Shown: positions 57,246 to 64,000 of the stretch, one piece after another
Layout of the letters: each line of letters begins with the position of its first letter
Numbering within the stretch: the first letter of the stretch is position 1
Source: Theristus sp. LFF4_11
Taxonomy: Eukaryota; Nematoda; Chromadorea; Monhysterida; Xyalidae
Assembly (NCBI GenBank): GCA_030248135.1
Contig: JASANC010004652.1
Location: forward strand, 88,599 to 152,598
DNA: 64,000 nt
Reading direction: 5' to 3'
Program-made: the position numbers and the translations under genes
Notes under the pieces: model-generated
Databases searched by the model: none
What the model was told of the DNA's origin: nothing
The model's input: only the letters and a program-made list of their open reading frames with translations

Positions 57246-60200
57246 CTTTGGTAACGCACTGAACCAGCAGTCACTGAATAACAACGTTTGTTGAACAGTT
57301 TCATTTTTATGCATGCAATAGTTTCATTTTTATGCATGCAACCGAGCGAGCATCAGCGAGCACATCAGCAGCGTGGCCATACTGGCTGGGACGATGTACG
57401 TCGCATCCGTAGTGCAATCAGTCGTGAGTCGATTGCGAACTTGGAGGCAACTCGCTCAAAGTGGGAGCGCAGGCTGGAGCGAAGTCGCGCTGACACGCAA
57501 CAGCAGCAGCAGCAACGCACGCCAGCGCACGTTGACACTGCTGCCAGCCGCTACACCGGTACAACATCAATGCACTGGACGCCGTTTGGAATGCTTTGTA
57601 CACATCTGCGTGCACATCGTTAGCTGATTGGAACTATTTGAGCTGAGTGCGAGTCTTCTGGCACGATTTGGAATGCGCGCTTGAATCGTTTGGATCATTG
57701 CTGTTTGTTTTGTTTTTAAGGTCTCCGTTTGATACGCTGTTCTTTGTAGTTTTATCGGGAGTTCCTGCGGTTCGCGATATAAAATGAAATGAAATGTTCT
57801 GTTTTCACTGTTTTTGAGCAGAAGATCAATGTTGTACGCTGAACGCTGATTCCTGTACCATACACTGTATGTACTATCATGCTCGTTTATCGACCGACAA
57901 TGTTATTTTTTCTGACAAAGGCTACCGCCCACAAGGCTTCCAGTCCAGCACCGACGATGACGCCAATGTACGTCGCCACCGCCAAATGTCGGAGGATTAT
58001 CGACACTACGAGAATCTGCCAACGTACAACGAGCAGCCGGCGACCATGCTGCGGTACAATCAGATGCAGACGCCGCAGAGGAGCCAATCATTGGACGCGA
58101 ATTTGAATGTGATTCAGAGGGAGATACAGGTGCGGAGCGCTTAATGAGTTAGTTCTGATAAGAAAAAAAATTCAGCAATTCGTGGTCTTTTGAAAGTCGT
58201 TGATCGCCAAGGATTTTTTTACACACTCGCTCGACCATTGTCAAAGCCAAATATCTTGCAGGCATCTATGACCTATATTGTTTCAAACATGTCCCACTGA
58301 AATGACGTCCTGTGCCGCCAAACATTGTTCACAGCAAACCAGACTTTCTGTTTAGCCGATTTCTTCCCGTAAACAAATGGTGAATGTCGAATCAGTCACA
58401 CCAAACTGAAATTTTAGTGCCTGTACTTTGACAAACGGGCGTTTTTAAAGCAAATGACGTCATTTTAGCCCGGACACGTTTGAATAAATCCACAATAAAT
58501 CAAATCAAAAAATAGGTTCTAAACATGTACTTCACTGTTTTCAGGATCACCAACAAAAGGAGCTGGACTACCGCGCGCAGCGTTCGTACACGCCGCTCGC
58601 AGTGGCCAGTCCGACGGCATTGGAGCACGAGAAATATTTGCTGCTGTGCTACATGCGTCACAACGCAGATGTTCTGCCGTCCATGGGCATCGTGTTGCCG
58701 CGGCATGTCCAGCAACGTCTGTTGCAAATGGACAAGTACACCGACATACCGCGTGTACAGTTGACGATCGCTGGCACGGATGAGCCGTATTACAGGTCGC
58801 TTGAAACTTACTGTTGTTAGCGCATTCTGATACGTTGCTGCTACAGCCAGGGTGGTAGACTACAATTGGGAAGTAAATGAACAAAGTTCAATGATCAATG
58901 TTTTGCTTTTCTAATAAGTTTTTTCTCGTTTCTGTAGAGTCAACATTTTCAGCAGCAACCAGCAATCACCATCTGCTGACCGCAGTGTTGCATCGCTGAC
59001 GACGACACCAGTCATGAACGTGCATCATTCTCGCGAGGGCACACTTGAACGCAAGCATGACGCTTCGTTCGACAACACGTCGCGACCGCAGTCACAGCGT
59101 CGTGGTGGCCGTTACATCAAACACACTGGCAGCACGGCAAAGTGGACGAGGCGACAACAACACGTGCTCGATCCACTGCTCGATGGGACGCCAGAGAATC
59201 GTAAACCAATTCCGAAGGTTGATCGATTGCTTTATTAAATGGCTGATTGGTTGATTGATTGGTTAAATGGTAGGTTAGTTGATTGAGTGACTGATTGATT
59301 GATTCATTCAAGCATTCACTGATTGAATGACTGACTGTACCCAGTCTGCGACTAACAAATAACTACGACTGACTACACAATCGACTGACTAGACGAACTG
59401 ACTGCGCTATGTAACTAGTCTGAGTGACTTGATTGACTAAAGGCCCATTCATGCAAGACGTTTATATATCCGGCACGTCACGTCACGGCACGTCATGTAT
59501 GAATGAAGACGTGCGGTAAAGTGACGTGCCGGATCATTTTAGATTTTCTGCTCATTCATACCTGCGCCCGTCGACGTGCGTCGACGGACGTCAAAAAGAG
59601 AGGTATGAATGAAGACGTGACGTGAAGTGACGTGCCGGATGGTTTTAGATTTTTTGCTCATTCATACCTGCGCACGTCGACGTGCGTCGACGGATGACAA
59701 AAAGGGAGGTATGAATGAAGACGTGACGTGACGTGCCGTGCCGGATAATTTTAGGAACGAACCTAAACAGCCGTACGTCGAGATGCAAAGATGGTTTGAT
59801 TTTCTGTATTCATTTTGTTTGTTTGGTATTTTTTTCAATTATTTGAATGAATTGCGGTGATATTGCTGCAAATTAAAACATAATCAGTCACCAGGAGTTA
59901 CCACAGGCGTGCTAGCGTGCAGCGAACACACATGCTCACTCGACACACAGCTTGTAAAGCATGTGTGCATGCACTGATGCCCAGTACAGGTGTAGCACTA
60001 TAACTGCATGACTGACTAGTGAGGCAAAAGCGCAACGGTTAGTATTTCCCGCTGAAAGCAAACAACGCGTGCGGTTCAGTTCCTGGCGCTTTTTGTTTCA
60101 AAAAGTTGATGATATTCAAATGAATAGAAGTTGTTCGGTTTTCGCCAATAAATTTTTGCATTTACGTCAGAGTAGTCAGAGACAAACAGGGAAAAGCAAA

Positions 60201-62799
60201 CCTGCGTTTCTCCTAACTTTTCGTGACAACGTTGAAAGAACAACGAAAATAAACAACGATAATGAACAGATCTGGACAGCTTTCAAAAGCGCGGTGTTAT
60301 TTGAAATATTTGAAACACACAAATGCCAATTTAATCAATAAATTATTGAATTTTGCATATGTTGACGTACGGCTTTTTAGGTCAGTTTCTAAAATTATCC
60401 GGCACGGCACGTCACGTCACGTCTTCATTCATACCTCCCTTTTTGCCGTCCGTCGACGCACGTCGACGTGCGCAGGTATGAACGAGCAAAAAATCTAAAA
60501 CCATCCGGCACGTCACGTCACGTCACGTCTTCATTCATACCTCTCTTTTTGCCGTCCGTCGACGCACGTCGACGTGCGCAAGTATGAACGAGCGCGTGAT
60601 CTAAAGCTTGACGTGACGTGCCGGATGGCTGTTTTTTGCATCATGAATGAAGACGTGACGTGACGTGACGTGACGTGCCGTAAAAATATGTGTGCATGAA
60701 TGGGCCTTAACATTTGCCTTCATTGCAGGACATAAACGAATCCGACTTCCAATCACCATCCGAGTATCGAATCGCGGTGGAAATTCGCGAACTGCGCGAA
60801 CGCGAGGACGAACTGCGCCAGAGTCGGTCGGAGCGTGGCCTGCCGGCGTTGGAAGACGTCATTCAGTACTGGCGCGCCGGCGCACGCAAACAGGCAGCGC
60901 CGCCGATTCGCTTGGCGCACTCGATGGACCATCTGCATCAGATCGATCATCAGCGTTCACATCAGCCTGGCCGTCAACGACTCTCAGAAGCGTCCGACGC
61001 TGATGCGTTCGGCACTTCGTACCACAAAAACTACGGCAGCACGTTTCCGAATTCCAAGCAGAGCAACGAGCGAGCGATGATGAAGCCGACGACGATGAGT
61101 GCCTCGATGGACCACTTGCATTTTGTGCCCGATGAGCAGCCGGCTGCCGCAACGATGGTGAACACGGTCGACTGGCACGAGAACGCGTCACTGGCACGCA
61201 AACAAACGGGCGCACCAACCGTGGTCAGCGGCGGCGCGTTGCTCACCAGCGCACACGAACCGATTCAGTTTGAGCGATGGCATGTTGCTGAGAACGTCAG
61301 TTTCTAGTTGACTTGGATTTTTCTATGAATGGGTAAAGGCCCGTTCATACTGACGTATGCGTATACGGCACGGCATGTCACGTCACTTTAGGTCCAGAGT
61401 TATTGCATACTGCTGTTCATAAAGGCGTATGCATGTACGGCACGTCACAGCACGTTAGGTCTTGTGTTGTTACCTATTACCGTTCATGGAGACGTGCCTT
61501 TGGCGTACGTCGACGTACGTCAGCATACGTCAGTATGAATGGGCCTTAAAACTGTTCACAAGACTACACTGCAGTGAAACTGCTGCACACTGCTAGCAGA
61601 CTCTGACTGGGTTGATCATTGTGGCATCAGGGATAAAGCCACACAAAATTGCTGGGTTCCCGTGCATTCACTTGCGAATTACAACTCTCTTTCTCAGACT
61701 GATTCTACTACACCTGTTCAAAAAGCACCGCAAATGTCGCCGCAAGGTCGTCGCAGCATCCCAGCGGTGAACCACCGTACGTATGAGCAGTTCCTGAAAT
61801 CACATCATCCAACCGGCTCTACCATTCACGAGCCGACATTAGCTGAATGGCAGAGTAAAAAAAGCGACATGACTGAATTGTTGGAACGGTCGAAATTTGA
61901 TCACCCATCGGTTGAGGAGCGCATCCAGGAAGAAGTGCAGCAATACGTGCAACGAGAAACTGAACTCAGGTCAGCATACTGTTTGTGTCTTCTCTACGTT
62001 CTGTGGTAGCGCTGGTGGTTTGTTTGACATGACGGCTAATGAAGAAAATCATGAAACACAAGTTTAGTTAAGCCGGTGTCTGCAGACAATCACGCTCATC
62101 AGCGAACAAAGCCGACACCGGCAACATCACACCATCGCCGACGAAGAACAGCAACGGAGCAATAACGCCAACAAACGCAAGCCGCAACAACAACCCGATC
62201 AATCGGTCGAATAAAAGCAGCGCAAACAGCAACAACAGCAAAACCTCGACGCAATTGACGGTGAACGGCAATTCGCACAAGTCGCTCAATTGTGCCGACG
62301 AGCCGGATGAGCACACGATCAGTGACTCGTCATCGGCGTCGCCAACAAGCATCCGTCATCGCGAGTACATCGGTCAGCGAAACGGACAATTCAGTCCGGC
62401 ACACAACAGCCGCATCACAAATCACATTAAAAACACCAGCAACAAGACACCAACGCCGCCGGTTTTAATGGTGAATGGCAGTGAGCAGCAGGTGAACGGC
62501 ACCAGCACAACGGGCACGCTGCTCGGCTCGCCCACTGATTCGGAGCACAATTGGATTGATGCTGGATATCACCGTCGGGCGACCGGCGATGACGGAGCGA
62601 CGGTAACGCAACTAAGTTTATGTTTAAAATTGAATTTGAAAACTAAGTTTAAAATTTGCGATTGCACTTGTGATAAAAAGTTTAGGATTTGAGAGAAGTC
62701 CAAAATTATACGCATTTTAATATTTAGGTTATCCGCACTTATGACGACTTCCGCGAGTTCACAGCGAAGCACTCCAGTTCCAGTCATCAAACGATGTGA
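52164..62799 (+). CDS. Long low-complexity/coiled-coil protein with AKAP2/MISP-like motifs
   Basis: Eleven exons fit together in consistent phases: 52164-53387, 55241-55353, 56863-57139, 57322-57558, 57921-58129, 58545-58795, 58938-59217, 60729-61295, 61698-61969, 62086-62602, 62728-62799 (TGA). They give about 1339 residues; the first listed exon follows TTTTCAG, so at least one 5' exon is missing. The protein is Ser/Thr/Asn/Gln-rich and probably disordered, with short helical blocks: LNPAEIRKHRDKVVAERK, TLYIVRRADAIGLKLPEQPF, ISRESIANLEATRSKWERRL, NVIQREIQ-DHQQKELDYRAQR, KYLLLCYMRHNADVLPS, SPSEYRIAVEIRELREREDE then LRQSRSERGLP, and VEERIQEEVQQYVQRETELR. Three blocks share the pattern I-x-x-EI...(Q/R)E-(D/E)-LR, like the C-terminal region of vertebrate AKAP2 and MISP, which act at actin and spindle/junction cytoskeleton. 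That assignment is by eye. Introns hold two Harbinger-like elements. Confidence 0.75.
57155..57245. repeat. (TTGA)n microsatellite
   Basis: Repeats of TGATTGATTGCTTGATTGAT in an intron of the coil-protein gene; a related short run is at 59219-59330. Confidence 0.9.
59441..60707. mobile_element. PIF/Harbinger-like element with long inverted arms, 1267 bp
   Basis: Ends AGGCCCATTCATGCA and inverted TGCATGAATGGGCCT, flanked by TAA (59438-59440, 60708-60710), the 3-bp TWA target of PIF/Harbinger. About 310 bp at each end are inverted copies and contain repeated words GTGACGTGACGTGCCGGA, CGTCGACGTGCGTCGACG and GGTATGAATGAAGACG. The 640-bp centre has no transposase. It lies in the intron between exons 59217 and 60729 of the coil gene. 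Confidence 0.88.
61337..61546. mobile_element. Short Harbinger-like MITE, 210 bp
   Basis: Ends AGGCCCGTTCATACTGACGT and inverted ACGTCAGTATGAATGGGCCT, flanked by TAA (61334-61336, 61547-61549). Shares terminal motif and CACGTCAC/CGTCGACG words with 59441-60707. In the next intron of the same gene. Confidence 0.88.
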
Positions 62800-63417
62800 T
62801 TGAAAGTTTTAATTTTTTTACGTTGTGCAATTATTTTCATTCAATGACTGGACTTTTGACTGGCTATCTTTTTAGTTTTATTTTCTTCATCTTATCTTAA
62901 TTGTGAATCAGCTGCCTTTGCATTTTTCAAACATTGTGATTCATGTAAACCGTTGGAGTCCATTGATTTCTGTTGTTTTATTGTTTTATACTGTAAATTC
63001 TTGAATATCACGGACACCCAGATATGGAACTTGAAAGCATTTTCGACAATATCATGGAATATTGCTAACGGAACGGGCCTTATACAAATTGAAGACGATT
63101 GAAATAAACAGCTAGCTTGATTAACAGATAAAAGTCAAACATTCTGCTAACAGTGCCTTTTTACACGTTACAAAATTACCGATTTGAATAAAATCAGTGA
63201 AACATAGAATAGTTATCTTAGTAAGGTGTACGTGCTCCAAAGTTACATTTGCTTTTAGTTTTCCTGAGACACTAAAAAGCATTTCAGCAGTCAATTTCCT
63301 GTGCGCGCAGCTTTTCAACGTGTGGTGATTGATTTCCTGTGTAAAGATTCATAAATAAACTTTCAAGACATCGCAATTTTCACTTGGACATTTTTGCGTG
63401 AAATACAAAATCTGAAA
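62800..63417. other. Intergenic spacer with polyadenylation signal
   Basis: 3' flank of the coil gene; AATAAA at about 63103 could be its poly-A signal. No other gene seen before 63418. Confidence 0.5.
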
Positions 63418-63960
63418 ATGACCCGTCTTGCGCAGTTGCATTTGTGCTACTGTAATCTGTCGCGGTGGCCAGAAGGAAAAGTGTCGCTAAACCAGCATTC
63501 CAATTTTCTAAATCGTAGCTTTTTCGACGAACATGATCACCAACAGCAAGACGCAATTTTATTTCGTCTGTCGGTTCAAGAAGATGCCTCCGATGCCACA
63601 GACACAATGGCAGCGGCCGGCTACATCTGTGCCATAGTTGCACTGTTTGCGTTGTTGATTGGCATCCTGTTGCATCAATCGATGGCCGACCCCGAAGAGG
63701 ACCATATCCAGGTTTTTTTTTTAAACAAGAAGAACACAATTGGAAAAATTCATAGAAATAGCAAGTTTACAAAAGCATTCGCGGAAACGCGTGAGTGAGC
63801 GTTGTGTTTTCAGTTGTACTTTGCCATGAAGCAGCTGTATAGCGGCCGCGCGCCACCCGACCGCCGCAAGCTGCGCCGTGCCAAGAGTCGCGTCTATCGC
63901 TGGCTGCGTCATTCGTCAGACGTGCACAACAGGCAATCGCGCTCAATGGTGAATCTTTGA
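63418..63960 (+). CDS. Small single-pass membrane protein, unrecognised
   Basis: Two exons, 63418-63711 (donor CAG/GTTTTT) and 63814-63960 (acceptor TTTTCAG), join in phase 0 and give 146 residues ending SRSMVNL-stop. One transmembrane segment, AAGYICAIVALFALLIGILL, is followed by an acidic turn (ADPEEDH) and a strongly basic tail (APPDRRKLRRAKSRVYRWL). A second Met at 63607 (MAAAGYICAI) would give an 83-residue protein with an N-terminal anchor, perhaps more likely because the region before it is of weaker protein character. A donor-like GTGAAT overlaps the last codons, so the gene might continue past the window. No family recognised. Confidence 0.55.
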
Positions 63961-64000
63961 AACACACGTTCACGCTCAGAAATGCCAATTCAAAATTCAT

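Noticed and set aside
1..64000. CRISPR array among the tandem repeats
   Set aside because: Repeats are contiguous without unique spacers and the genome is clearly eukaryotic.

Overview
This is nuclear DNA of an animal. Genes are split by introns of tens to thousands of bases with GT-AG borders, there are no operons or ribosome binding sites, and intergenic and intronic space is crowded with short DNA-transposon relicts, tRNA-derived SINEs, a small LTR element and satellite DNA. The gene set (UTP18, a Ran-binding RANBP3 homologue, an inosine-uridine nucleoside hydrolase, an M14 carboxypeptidase, a 3CxxC zinc protein, a globin) is metazoan. The 3CxxC gene, the globin and a domain resembling an ecdysozoan secreted family suggest an ecdysozoan, most likely a nematode with a repeat-rich genome; this is an inference, not a proof.

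Layout. 0-15 kb is gene-poor: a 142-bp-armed inverted repeat, an 11-unit 149-bp satellite, two copies of a Tc1/mariner-like MITE, one convincing secreted-protein exon (5.9-6.06 kb) and weak candidate exons at 11.6-14 kb. 15.9-27.1 kb is gene-dense on the minus strand: nucleoside hydrolase, UTP18 and RANBP3, with hAT-like and SINE insertions in introns. 27.2-34.2 kb is an extraordinary composite repeat of long G/C homopolymer runs, AT-rich spacers, direct and inverted duplications and telomere-like TTAGGN strings. 35.8-37.6 kb holds the 3CxxC gene (+), with a 42-bp repeat that multiplies its own splice acceptor. 38.4-41.8 kb holds a complete M14 metallocarboxypeptidase (-). 44.1-46.3 kb holds a pair of small secreted-protein paralogues (-). 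46.9-49.1 kb holds a globin-domain gene (+) that runs into a poly-G tract, followed by a young non-autonomous LTR retrotransposon carrying only gag (49.3-52.0 kb, -). 52.2-62.8 kb holds a long low-complexity/coiled-coil gene (+) of at least 11 phase-consistent exons with three copies of a motif resembling the AKAP2/MISP C-terminal region; two Harbinger-like elements sit in its introns. A small membrane-protein gene (+) lies at the right end.

The genes show no shared pathway. UTP18 (ribosome biogenesis) and RANBP3 (nuclear export) are housekeeping; the nucleoside hydrolase and carboxypeptidase are metabolic or secreted hydrolases. The most interesting points are the globin gene and its possible continuation into the coil protein, the secreted paralogue pair, the splice-acceptor-duplicating minisatellite, the gag-only LTR element with a 38-bp frame-breaking duplication, and the G-tract repeat system.
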